Below the pieces are notes generated by a model. The model was not told the DNA's origin. It saw nothing but the letters and a program-made list of their open reading frames with translations, and did not search any database. The translations under genes were made by a program, and so were the position numbers. A DNA stretch of 64,000 nt from Bdellovibrionales bacterium (GTDB lineage: Bacteria; Bdellovibrionota; Bdellovibrionia; Bdellovibrionales; Bdellovibrionaceae): assembly GCA_005793345.1 (NCBI GenBank), contig SXSU01000112.1, positions 38,565 through 102,564 on the forward strand, given 5' to 3'. Shown piece after piece: positions 1 through 7,864 of the stretch (position 1 is the first letter of the stretch; each line of letters opens with the position of its first letter).

Positions 1-689
1 ATAGTAGATTCTCGATCAGAAATTAGTCCTGTAATAATTATATTATCTTTTTTTAATGAACTATCTAATTTTGACAATTTATTAACAACATCAGTATATG
101 GTACTTGGAATCGATATTTACTTTTCCAAATAGTTAAATATGTTTTACTTAAATAAGGAGTGAAATCTGAATTGCTGTATTGTAGGGACTGGTATGTCAA
201 AATCGAAACTACAGTTTTATTTTTATTGAAGATTTGAAAGTTATTTTGTTCATTAAAAGAATTTCCAAATAAACTTGTTTTTTTAGCTGTACCCCAGTAA
301 TTCTTGCCAAATGTAACATCGATAGGTATTTTAAAAAATTTATTTATATTTTCAGTGGGGATCAAGACATCTCCATAGTGAGATTCATTTTCACTCATCG
401 TTGGATTAATAACTAAAATATTTCCATTAGTATCAATAAAATATTGTTTTGATTTCTGACTTCTATCTATTGGCTCAGTTAAATCATTAATCTCCAAATC
501 TACTAAATTATCATCAATATTTTTAGAACTATTTGAAAATAAGGTTTGACAGGTTGAAGCTATATTTGCTTCAGCAGAATTTATAATTTGTAAATTTAAT
601 AAGATATATAATCCAACATAAAAATAAACGTTTGCGCTAAAAAAAATTTTTTTAGTCATATTCATTTTCATCTTCATCTTCATCTCCAT
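1..689 (-). CDS. Exported protein of unknown function, C-terminus outside the window
   Basis: An open frame runs on the minus strand from an ATG at 689 off the left edge. The N-terminus alternates Met and Lys (MEMKMKMKMNMTKK), so any of six in-frame ATGs between 689 and 659 could be the start. A hydrophobic stretch follows and ends near SAEA, which looks like a signal peptide. The mature part seen is about 195 residues, rich in Asn, Ser and Lys, with no motif I recognise. It is probably secreted or periplasmic. The exact start is uncertain because no clear ribosome binding site precedes any of the ATGs. Confidence 0.6.
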   Translation of the reverse strand, partial: MEMKMKMKMNMTKKIFFSANVYFYVGLYILLNLQIINSAEANIASTCQTLFSNSSKNIDDNLVDLEINDLTEPIDRSQKSKQYFIDTNGNILVINPTMSENESHYGDVLIPTENINKFFKIPIDVTFGKNYWGTAKKTSLFGNSFNEQNNFQIFNKNKTVVSILTYQSLQYSNSDFTPYLSKTYLTIWKSKYRFQVPYTDVVNKLSKLDSSLKKDNIIITGLISDREST

Positions 690-840
690 ACTAGAAAAAC
701 AAACACATCAAGAGAGTAATATATATCAATAACGAAATTTTTAATACTGTAGATTTGAAGACATATCTGTAATACTTATATGTCAAAAAAATTAACAATC
801 GTAGTTCTTTTTACAATTATAAACAAACAAATCATAAGAC

Positions 841-2373
841 TTATTTAAGAACAGCTATTTTAGAAAATGTTTTACAAGCATAATCATACTCTTCCCACCA
901 CCCTTTTATAATGTCCATACTTCCTATTCGAGGTTCATCGCCAATTCCTGCTAATTTTAAATATTCTTTTAGAAGAGGTTTAAAGTGTGGGTGCGCACAA
1001 TTTTCAATAATTGATTGGGCACGTTTAATTGGTGAAATAATATCGGTGTTAACCATGATCCCTTGTTCTGTCACAATACATTTTATATCGTGTTCAGTAT
1101 GATCGATATGTCGAACATAGGGCATGATACTACTAACAACTCGTCCATCTTTTAGCTTTCTCACAGATGGAATATGAATAATACTTAAATAAGAATTTCG
1201 TAAAAAATCGCCGCTACCGCCAAGACCATTCACAATACAAGAGCCATCTACATGAGTTGAATTTGCATGCCCATAAAGATCCACTTCAATACAGCTATTC
1301 ATAGCAATTACAAACAAGCGACTAATTATCTCAGGAGCATTAGATAACCAAGTTGGTCGTAAAATAATACGTTGTTTACATTTTTCAAATGAATTAAAAA
1401 ACTGTAACCATCCTTCATTTGAAAATGAAAGTGCCGTGGCCGATGCCACATCAAATTTATCTTCGTCTTCAGTAAACTTTAGCATTCCGTCTTGGAACAC
1501 TTCAGTCCAAAAGCTTATTTTTTGAAATGGAGAATTAGCAAGTTCACTGACAATTGCGTTGGCGATATTTCCAACTCCTGATTGAAGGGGCGGAAGCCTA
1601 TCCCCCCAGTTGTACAGTTTTTTACAACTTTCAAGATATCCAATAATGTTCTCAGCAATTTTTTTATCGATTTCTGTGGTAGGTTTAAATGTTACACCAT
1701 AATCTAATTGCTTTGATTCAACAATAGCGACAACTTTATTCCAATTTATTTTTATTTGAAAGGATCCTGCACGTTCACTCACATCAGAAATTGGAATGGG
1801 TAGACCATGATGAGGAAAAACTTGAGGTAAAATTAAATCATGAAAACCAGAGTAATCTGGACCTTCTGTATTTATTTCTAATATTATTTTTTTAGCTTTT
1901 GTGAGAGCTTCAAATGATATCCCTACAGAGGAGGTTAAAATAATACCCCCATCCTCTGTAATTTTAGAAATTTCAACCACTGCAAAATCAATTTTGCCAT
2001 AAAACCCATACATTAAATTTCGCGAAAAATGCGATAAATGAATATCACTATAATCCATTGTATGGGCTATTATGCGTTTACGAGATTCAATGGAAGACAT
2101 ATAGGGGGCACGCTTACTTACAAAGGGGGCAATGCATTTTTCTACTTCCTCTGAAAGAGAGGCCCCACTTAAAAGTGTGATTTGAAACTCAGGATGCGTT
2201 TTACTCCAAAAATTTCCCAGTGCAGGAATAAAACTTTTAGGTTCCCCGGATTTTGTAAATCCACTAATTGCAAGAACAGATTTATTAGGAATAAGTTTTA
2301 CAGCATCTTCAACCGAAATAATTTTTTTCAACAAATCTTTTTTATCAATACAATTATCCAAAGTTCGACTCAT
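841..2373 (-). CDS. Acetyl-CoA hydrolase/succinyl-CoA:acetate CoA-transferase
   Basis: This 510-residue protein has the two-half layout of the acetyl-CoA hydrolase/transferase family, which moves CoA between succinyl-CoA (or another acyl-CoA) and acetate. The C-terminal half has a GVGNIANAI segment followed by FWTEVFQDGM, where the Glu (about residue 291) matches the catalytic glutamate of class I CoA-transferases. The later GGSGDF segment is also typical. The start at 2373 is chosen because AAGGA lies about 8 bases upstream; a longer frame begins at 2397. The gene lies downstream of a MerR-type fusion gene on the same strand. Acetate CoA-transferase is more likely than plain hydrolase, but the substrate cannot be fixed from sequence. 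Confidence 0.85.
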   Translation of the reverse strand: MSRTLDNCIDKKDLLKKIISVEDAVKLIPNKSVLAISGFTKSGEPKSFIPALGNFWSKTHPEFQITLLSGASLSEEVEKCIAPFVSKRAPYMSSIESRKRIIAHTMDYSDIHLSHFSRNLMYGFYGKIDFAVVEISKITEDGGIILTSSVGISFEALTKAKKIILEINTEGPDYSGFHDLILPQVFPHHGLPIPISDVSERAGSFQIKINWNKVVAIVESKQLDYGVTFKPTTEIDKKIAENIIGYLESCKKLYNWGDRLPPLQSGVGNIANAIVSELANSPFQKISFWTEVFQDGMLKFTEDEDKFDVASATALSFSNEGWLQFFNSFEKCKQRIILRPTWLSNAPEIISRLFVIAMNSCIEVDLYGHANSTHVDGSCIVNGLGGSGDFLRNSYLSIIHIPSVRKLKDGRVVSSIMPYVRHIDHTEHDIKCIVTEQGIMVNTDIISPIKRAQSIIENCAHPHFKPLLKEYLKLAGIGDEPRIGSMDIIKGWWEEYDYACKTFSKIAVLK

Positions 2374-2399
2374 AAAATAATCCTTCAAAAAAAACAAAT

Positions 2400-2450
2400 G
2401 CTTGTGATTATTCTTGATATAATCACGCTAGCCGATCAGGCTTACTTATA
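2400..2450 (+). repeat. Degenerate module C of the three-hairpin repeat
   Basis: The stretch reads like a decayed copy of the C hairpin seen intact at 17504-17571: a TGTGATTATT arm, a TTGATATAATCA core and a GATCAGGCTTACTTAT arm. The A and B modules are absent. It lies just upstream of the CoA-transferase gene. Confidence 0.5.
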
Positions 2451-2508
2451 TTTGTGTATTATATTTATTTACGCAACTCAAAAGTAAACATGTTTAATGT
2501 TTAATGAT

Positions 2509-4020
2509 TCAAGCTTCAAAGTATCGAACACCCTTTTCTACATATCCAAACTCTTGCCAAATTATTTCGTTTTTTGTTTCCCAATCCTCTAAAGTATTAA
2601 TGTATATTTCGGGCCAAAGTGATTTAAGAATTGCCGATCGTTTTATAAACCAAAATTGCGAAGCCAAATGACTTTTTAAGAATACTGTTTTTACACTTTC
2701 TAAAAGTAATTTTTTTAGGTGATCATCTTTTAATTTCATAAATTGAGTATATTCTTCAGAATCAAAATTTGATTTTTTTATTGCATTAAAAATTTGAAGT
2801 CCTTCCCTAAAATTAAAATTTGAATTGTCACATAGTATTCTTAGCCAATCCTCTCGCCAAAGGAGTAGACCATGAGTTGTGTGAAGTATTTCTTGACTGG
2901 ATACTTTAAGAAAATCAAAATATACTTTATGTTTCTTTAATGACTTATACAAATTAAGTTTTTCTATACCGAACATCTCATATAAAAACCCAATATTTAA
3001 AATATCCTCACTTGTATTTAGATCATAATCTTTTATCCAGGACTCAAATTCTTCTTGATTGCGATATAATTTTTGTTGATCTTTTGAATTTAAATTTTTA
3101 AACGCTGTAAAATTAGGACTCCAGTCATAACTCCAAATTCCTCGCAATGTATTTTGTTTAAATGCAGAAGTTATTGCTTTATGATCATCTGAAAAGCATT
3201 CAAAATCAATTACACCAACTTGTTTTTGAACTAAGTTTAAAATATCCAGAAATGGACACTTAAAAGCAATTATTTGATAATTAATTTCTTCACTCAAAAT
3301 TTTACAAAATTGTCCGATTTCTTTTGAGCGAGTAAACTCAACATCAAACCATAGAGATCCTGCCCCTGAAAACATTTCTGGTATGAGATTAAACTTTAAG
3401 GGATTCAACTGACTTAATCCTTCACTATACAATATCAGACTTGAAGGGGACATCCCTCTCAATGGACCAAGCAAAATGTTTAAATCTTTAGCCTTGCTAG
3501 TTATTCTATGAATAGATTTTACTAAACTCAATTGTTGGGAAGTTAAATATTTAATCTCATTCTTTAACTTTTCATCGACTACTTGGGATGGAAGAATACC
3601 TTTTCTTTTTAACCCTTGAATTCCATGTTCAAATAAATTTTCCATAATAAAACTCCTCTGTATTTTAGATAGTTCTAATCCTTTTGTTAGTGAGGTCAAA
3701 ATGGAGGTAATTTCTTTTTTTTGAACACACATTTTTACTTGTGAAATCTCAATAGCTTGTAATCTTTGTTCAAGCAGACTTTTTATTGTTGACTGCTGGG
3801 GACAACGAATTAGATTTTTAATATCTTCTAATGCAAAACCAAGACTTTTATATTCAATTATTTTTTGTGAAAGTAAAAGTTGATCATTTGAGTAAAATCG
3901 ATAAAAGTTTTTTCCTCTCATTTCAGGAACGAGAAGCTCAATTTCTTGATAATATCGAAGTGCTTTAATACTTAGTCCAGACAATTTACTAAAGCGACCA
4001 ATGGAATAATAATTTTTCAT
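2509..4020 (-). CDS. MerR-type HTH regulator fused to a large unknown domain
   Basis: The first about 70 residues are a clear MerR winged-helix domain (YSIGRFSKLSGLSIKALRYY, then a YRFYSNDQ wing and LGFALEDI). A helical linker follows to about residue 110. Normal MerR proteins end at 120-150 residues or carry a roughly 150-residue sensor domain; here about 390 further residues follow. I do not recognise this region. It is rich in Trp, Phe and Leu, with no obvious membrane segment. The start at 4020 is set by GAGGT about 8 bases upstream; an upstream ATG at 4074 would only add an unlikely leader. The protein is probably a cytoplasmic regulator with a large ligand-binding or enzymatic part. Targets are unknown. 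Confidence 0.7.
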   Translation of the reverse strand: MKNYYSIGRFSKLSGLSIKALRYYQEIELLVPEMRGKNFYRFYSNDQLLLSQKIIEYKSLGFALEDIKNLIRCPQQSTIKSLLEQRLQAIEISQVKMCVQKKEITSILTSLTKGLELSKIQRSFIMENLFEHGIQGLKRKGILPSQVVDEKLKNEIKYLTSQQLSLVKSIHRITSKAKDLNILLGPLRGMSPSSLILYSEGLSQLNPLKFNLIPEMFSGAGSLWFDVEFTRSKEIGQFCKILSEEINYQIIAFKCPFLDILNLVQKQVGVIDFECFSDDHKAITSAFKQNTLRGIWSYDWSPNFTAFKNLNSKDQQKLYRNQEEFESWIKDYDLNTSEDILNIGFLYEMFGIEKLNLYKSLKKHKVYFDFLKVSSQEILHTTHGLLLWREDWLRILCDNSNFNFREGLQIFNAIKKSNFDSEEYTQFMKLKDDHLKKLLLESVKTVFLKSHLASQFWFIKRSAILKSLWPEIYINTLEDWETKNEIIWQEFGYVEKGVRYFEA

Positions 4021-4095
4021 TTGTATAACCTCTAACATAGTTTTGAGGTATCCAGTAACTGGAGAGTAAAGCATTAAGTTTACTTAACTCTTTGA

Positions 4096-4238
4096 GTTAT
4101 TATGAAAATACAAACTATAGTTTGGATTTTCATAATACTGGGTGATTCAAAAATCACCCCCAACAACAAGAAAATAACTGCTCGTGATTATGTCTGATAA
4201 AATTGCGAAGCAATCAGACTTAATCATGAGCGTTTATT
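4096..4238 (+). repeat. Three-hairpin modular repeat, full copy (A-B-C)
   Basis: Module A (about 4096-4138) is a palindrome with arms TTATGAAAAT and ATTTTCATAA around CAAACtatAGTTTG. Module B (4140-4159) is GGGTGATT/AATCACCC. After a short spacer, module C (4173-4238) is a long imperfect hairpin from AATAACTGCTCGTGATTATG to its complement. It lies between hoxW and the MerR fusion gene, so it could act as a transcript end or RNA-stability structure there. The rest of this gene-free stretch (4239-4400) is very AT-rich and shows nothing else. Confidence 0.85.
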
Positions 4239-4400
4239 TAGATTTTAAAATATCGAAATAAATAGCGCCATTCTATTTAAATAAAACGATATTTAATATA
4301 TTATAGTATATTTATAGATTAATTTATAATTACTTATAACATATTATATAAATCCAAAGACAGCTTACTTTTAGTAGTCAACCTATTGAAATTAGTCCAT

Positions 4401-4859
4401 TCAACCTTTCATCAAATTTTGAATAACGTTTATTGATTCCATTAAATTGGACTTTGCCCTTGTTGAGAGTTGATTATTGATCCCCCACTCATAGCCAGGA
4501 ATTGCTAGCAAATAGGACTTTGGTTTTTTATTGTAAAGTTGTTCGCATAATCCAAGTACACTTTCCATACTCATTGCATGGGTCGTGAAAGAAATTTCTG
4601 AACTTGATTGAAGTTCAAGAAATTCACATGGAGTTTTTGCCTCTGGTGATTGAGTTGCATCAATAAAAATAACTAAATCATAATTTGAAATTTCAAGAGC
4701 ATCTTCGATATTCAGTTGATAATTGGATTGTAATTTAATATTTGGAGACAAATTTATTTTTTCTAGTACATCTATAAAGTAAATTCCTAATCCGTCGTCT
4801 TCTCGACCTACATTTCCGATCCCATAAAATAAAACTCTTTTATCGGATCCAATTCTCAA
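4401..4859 (-). CDS. hoxW: Hydrogenase maturation endopeptidase (HoxW type)
   Basis: This 152-residue protein belongs to the HycI/HybD/HoxW family of nickel-dependent endopeptidases that cut off the C-terminal tail of the hydrogenase large subunit after nickel insertion. It starts with the family pattern GIGNVGREDDGLG; the Glu/Asp residues there, the Asp in FIDATQSP and the His in TTHAMS are the expected metal-binding positions. It is the last gene of the hox operon, directly downstream of hoxH, whose product has a cleavable C-terminal tail. Identity as hoxW rather than another maturation protease rests mainly on this location. Confidence 0.85.
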   Translation of the reverse strand: MRIGSDKRVLFYGIGNVGREDDGLGIYFIDVLEKINLSPNIKLQSNYQLNIEDALEISNYDLVIFIDATQSPEAKTPCEFLELQSSSEISFTTHAMSMESVLGLCEQLYNKKPKSYLLAIPGYEWGINNQLSTRAKSNLMESINVIQNLMKG

Positions 4860-4987
4860 CTTTTAACCCCTATAAGATATTTCAAAATAAATTTTTTGGT
4901 AATGAACAATTTGAATCTCCTTTTTAGCATTATGATTCTAACTTTTTTAGAACTTTACTCTGAATTATTAATTCTGTTTTTGAATGT

Positions 4988-6454
4988 TTATATATTTTTA
5001 ACTTTACGATCTAATATATTATCTTTGTGGTCTAGCAGATCAATCATCAAGGGCATTTGTCCAACAGCATGAGTTGCACAACTCAGGCAAGGATCATAAG
5101 CACGAATGGCAACTTCAACTTGATTTAACATACTCTCTGGAATTTCTTTACTTCCGCTAATAATATTGTTTGCCACCCAGTTAACCGCGCGATTGATGCC
5201 TTCATTATTACTTGTCGTTGAAACAATTAAATTACACATCGTAATTAAATCATTTTTATCCACACGATAGTGATGAAATAAAGTTCCCCTGGGGGCCTCG
5301 ATCACTCCTACTCCTTCTCCAGTTCGAACTCCTGTTTTTACCAGTTCACCTTCGCTATACAAGTCAGGATCGTTGAGCAAATCTCGCATCACTTCAGCAG
5401 CATGAAGAGTTTCAATTAAACGCGCCCAATGCATTAACATTGAATTTCCGTTGGGTTTTCCATTTGAATATTTTTTGTAAACTTCAAATTCTTTTTGCGC
5501 TAATGGCGTTGGTATAAAATCACAGGTGTTAAGACGCGCTAGGGGACCAACTCGGTACCATCCCTTTTCTGGTCCAATACTTTTTATAAATGGAAATTTC
5601 ATGTAAGTCCAATTGCGAACTTCTTCAGAAATATAATTTGTGTAGTCTTGATAATCCACATGATCAAATATTTTTTGTCCGTCGTGAGTAATGGACCGAA
5701 GTCCGCCATGATACAAATCTAATGCACCATCTTTTCGAACTAAACTTAAATAATTAGACTCGAAATTTGCAAATCCATCGATAAAACTTTGATGGGTTTT
5801 ATGATACTGTTTAAAAATCTCTAAACCTTCTTGTGCCCATTCCACCATGAGATCAGCATTAAATTCTAAATTAGTAGGATTTAAAAAAAAGTTTTTTTCA
5901 TCCATTGTTAAATGACGATTTATTCCACCAGGAATAGCTCCAGTTCCATGAACTTTTTTTCCTGCAGTGACTTTAATAATTTCTTGACCAAACTTTCTCA
6001 TCAGTACGGCTTTTTTAGCAAGATCAGGAAACGAATTAATCACGCCGACAATATTTCTTTTTACAGGGTCTGCATCAAAACCAAATAGTAAATCTGGTGC
6101 CGCTAAATAAAAAAAATGTAAAACATGGGACTGAAAAAACTGTCCATAATGCATAAGTCGACGCATTTTTTCTGCTATTGGTGTGAGTTGTTCTGATGGC
6201 ACTCCTATAACATGGTCCATAGCCTTAGCGGCACAGAGATGATGACTAACTGGACAAATCCCACACAGACGTTGCACTAAAACAATGGCCTCCCAATAGG
6301 GATGACCTTGCACAAATCGTTCAAACCCACGAAACTCTACAACATGCAATCGAGATTCGATCACATTGTTGTTCTCGTCTAGTTTAATAGTGACTTTTCC
6401 ATGACCTTCAACACGAGTAACAGGATCAATAGTAATTTTTTTTGTCATCATCAT
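4988..6454 (-). CDS. hoxH: NAD-reducing hydrogenase large subunit HoxH
   Basis: This is the 488-residue [NiFe] catalytic subunit. The L1 motif RLCGICPVSHH is near residue 62, and the second pair of nickel-binding cysteines is in DPCLSCATH about 35 residues from the end. The roughly 26 residues after that His are the tail expected to be removed by HoxW. Three consecutive ATGs (6454, 6451, 6448) leave the exact start open. It lies downstream of hoxF, hoxU and hoxY, matching group 3d bidirectional, cytoplasmic NAD(H)-linked hydrogenases. There is no signal sequence. Confidence 0.95.
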   Translation of the reverse strand: MMMTKKITIDPVTRVEGHGKVTIKLDENNNVIESRLHVVEFRGFERFVQGHPYWEAIVLVQRLCGICPVSHHLCAAKAMDHVIGVPSEQLTPIAEKMRRLMHYGQFFQSHVLHFFYLAAPDLLFGFDADPVKRNIVGVINSFPDLAKKAVLMRKFGQEIIKVTAGKKVHGTGAIPGGINRHLTMDEKNFFLNPTNLEFNADLMVEWAQEGLEIFKQYHKTHQSFIDGFANFESNYLSLVRKDGALDLYHGGLRSITHDGQKIFDHVDYQDYTNYISEEVRNWTYMKFPFIKSIGPEKGWYRVGPLARLNTCDFIPTPLAQKEFEVYKKYSNGKPNGNSMLMHWARLIETLHAAEVMRDLLNDPDLYSEGELVKTGVRTGEGVGVIEAPRGTLFHHYRVDKNDLITMCNLIVSTTSNNEGINRAVNWVANNIISGSKEIPESMLNQVEVAIRAYDPCLSCATHAVGQMPLMIDLLDHKDNILDRKVKNI

Positions 6455-6575
6455 AATTTTTATTGCCTTAATAATTAAGTTTTAAAATCTCTTAAATGTA
6501 CTCTCATGAAATCATAATTTATACTTTTAACTGAACTTTTAGTATTTATTATTTGCACAGAGATTCTTACAAATC

Positions 6576-7139
6576 CTAATCATATTTAAAAGAATCGTAA
6601 TTTAAAAATTCCAATTTTTTGCCTTCTGCGATTGCGATTAATGCCTCCCAAAATAATTCGGCCCGGGGAGCACAACCTGGTAAGTATGCATCTATTTTTA
6701 CAATCTCATGGCAAGGATACACTCGGTCTAATATCATAGGTATTTCTTCATCATTTGGAATTAATTTATTATGAAGAGTTTGACCATTTAAATACACTTC
6801 AGTAAAAATTTCTTTTAAAGAAATTCCATTTCGCATTGCTGGCAATCCACCAGTGATTGCACACTGACCCACGGCTATTAAAGTTTTACAATTTTTTCTA
6901 AATTCACGAAGCACACGAACATTTTCACTATTGCAACAACCACCCTCAACTAATCCAACATCACAAATTTGATTAAATTCTTTGATATCATTTATTGGGG
7001 ACTTACTAAAATCTACAATTTCAATTAATTCTAAAATTTTTTCATCGATATCTAAAAATGACATATGACAACCAAAGCAACCCGCCAATGAAGTTGTTGC
7101 TACGACTAGCTTCTTCTTCTGTGTCATCTGTTGTGTCAT
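6576..7139 (-). CDS. hoxY: NAD-reducing hydrogenase small subunit HoxY
   Basis: This 187-residue small subunit passes electrons from the HoxH active site to the diaphorase part. Cys ligands of the proximal [4Fe-4S] cluster are visible in AGCFGCHMSF, GGCCNSEN, GQCAITGG and LPGCAPRAE. It lacks the long C-terminal cluster domain and Tat signal of uptake-type small subunits, as expected for cytoplasmic group 3d enzymes. Its ATG overlaps the hoxU stop (ATGA), with GGAGA just upstream, so the two are translationally coupled. A 121-bp gap separates it from hoxH. Confidence 0.93.
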   Translation of the reverse strand: MTQQMTQKKKLVVATTSLAGCFGCHMSFLDIDEKILELIEIVDFSKSPINDIKEFNQICDVGLVEGGCCNSENVRVLREFRKNCKTLIAVGQCAITGGLPAMRNGISLKEIFTEVYLNGQTLHNKLIPNDEEIPMILDRVYPCHEIVKIDAYLPGCAPRAELFWEALIAIAEGKKLEFLNYDSFKYD

Positions 7140-7828
7140 GTAATATCTCCTATTTGATTTTTATCGTATTTACGTTCACCAATGGGAGTTTGAAAAGCTG
7201 AACCCTTTTTTAATAAAGCACCGACAGGACATATATCCATTGCTTTTTGCGCAAAAGACTCAGTTTGAGTTTCTGGGTCTTCCGAATCAATGGCAATTTC
7301 TATATTACTACCACAATTTATAAAACCAAATAATTCATGACCATCTTTTGCTTTTACTCCACGAACACAACGAAGACATTGTATGCAACGGTTATGTTCT
7401 AAAATTAAATGAGGCAAAGAGGCATCAACTTTTCGATTTGTAAATGAAAAAGGAAATCGTGGCGCCGTCATTCGATAACGATAAGCAAGAGCCTGCAACT
7501 CACAATCACCAGACTTTTCACAACTTGGACACATATGATTACCTTCAACAAAAAGCATTTCAATAAGTCCCTTACGTATATCTTTAAGCTCTGGACTTTC
7601 GTTTTCAACCACCATCCCATAGGAGACTTGTGTTGTACATCCAGAGACAAAGCGACCGCCAATCTTTACTGTACAAGTTCTACATGTACCTGCTGGCTGT
7701 AGACTTTTAAAATCACAAAGTGTTGGAATAAAAACTCCACTATCTTTTGCTGCTTGCACGATGGATTGACCTTCTTTTGCATAAATTTCTTTTCCATCGA
7801 TAGTAATTTTTATATAACCTTGTTCCAT
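7136..7828 (-). CDS. hoxU: NAD-reducing hydrogenase diaphorase subunit HoxU
   Basis: This 230-residue iron-sulfur protein resembles the N-terminal part of NuoG. In order it has a ferredoxin-like [2Fe-2S] domain (CDFKSLQPAGTCRTC ending SGC), the CxxCxxxGxCELQ cluster motif (CPSCEKSGDCELQ) and a distal cluster motif (CIQCLRCVRG with ICPVGAL). It links HoxF to HoxY electronically. It overlaps hoxY by four bases and follows hoxF after 36 bases, inside one operon. Confidence 0.93.
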   Translation of the reverse strand: MEQGYIKITIDGKEIYAKEGQSIVQAAKDSGVFIPTLCDFKSLQPAGTCRTCTVKIGGRFVSGCTTQVSYGMVVENESPELKDIRKGLIEMLFVEGNHMCPSCEKSGDCELQALAYRYRMTAPRFPFSFTNRKVDASLPHLILEHNRCIQCLRCVRGVKAKDGHELFGFINCGSNIEIAIDSEDPETQTESFAQKAMDICPVGALLKKGSAFQTPIGERKYDKNQIGDIT

Positions 7829-7864
7829 AAAATAATTTCTTTCTATAGTATTCGAAATTAACTT

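Noticed and set aside
2182..2487. 101-codon plus-strand frame over the start of the CoA-transferase gene
   Set aside because: It lies opposite a clear coding start, has no known motif and no ribosome site.
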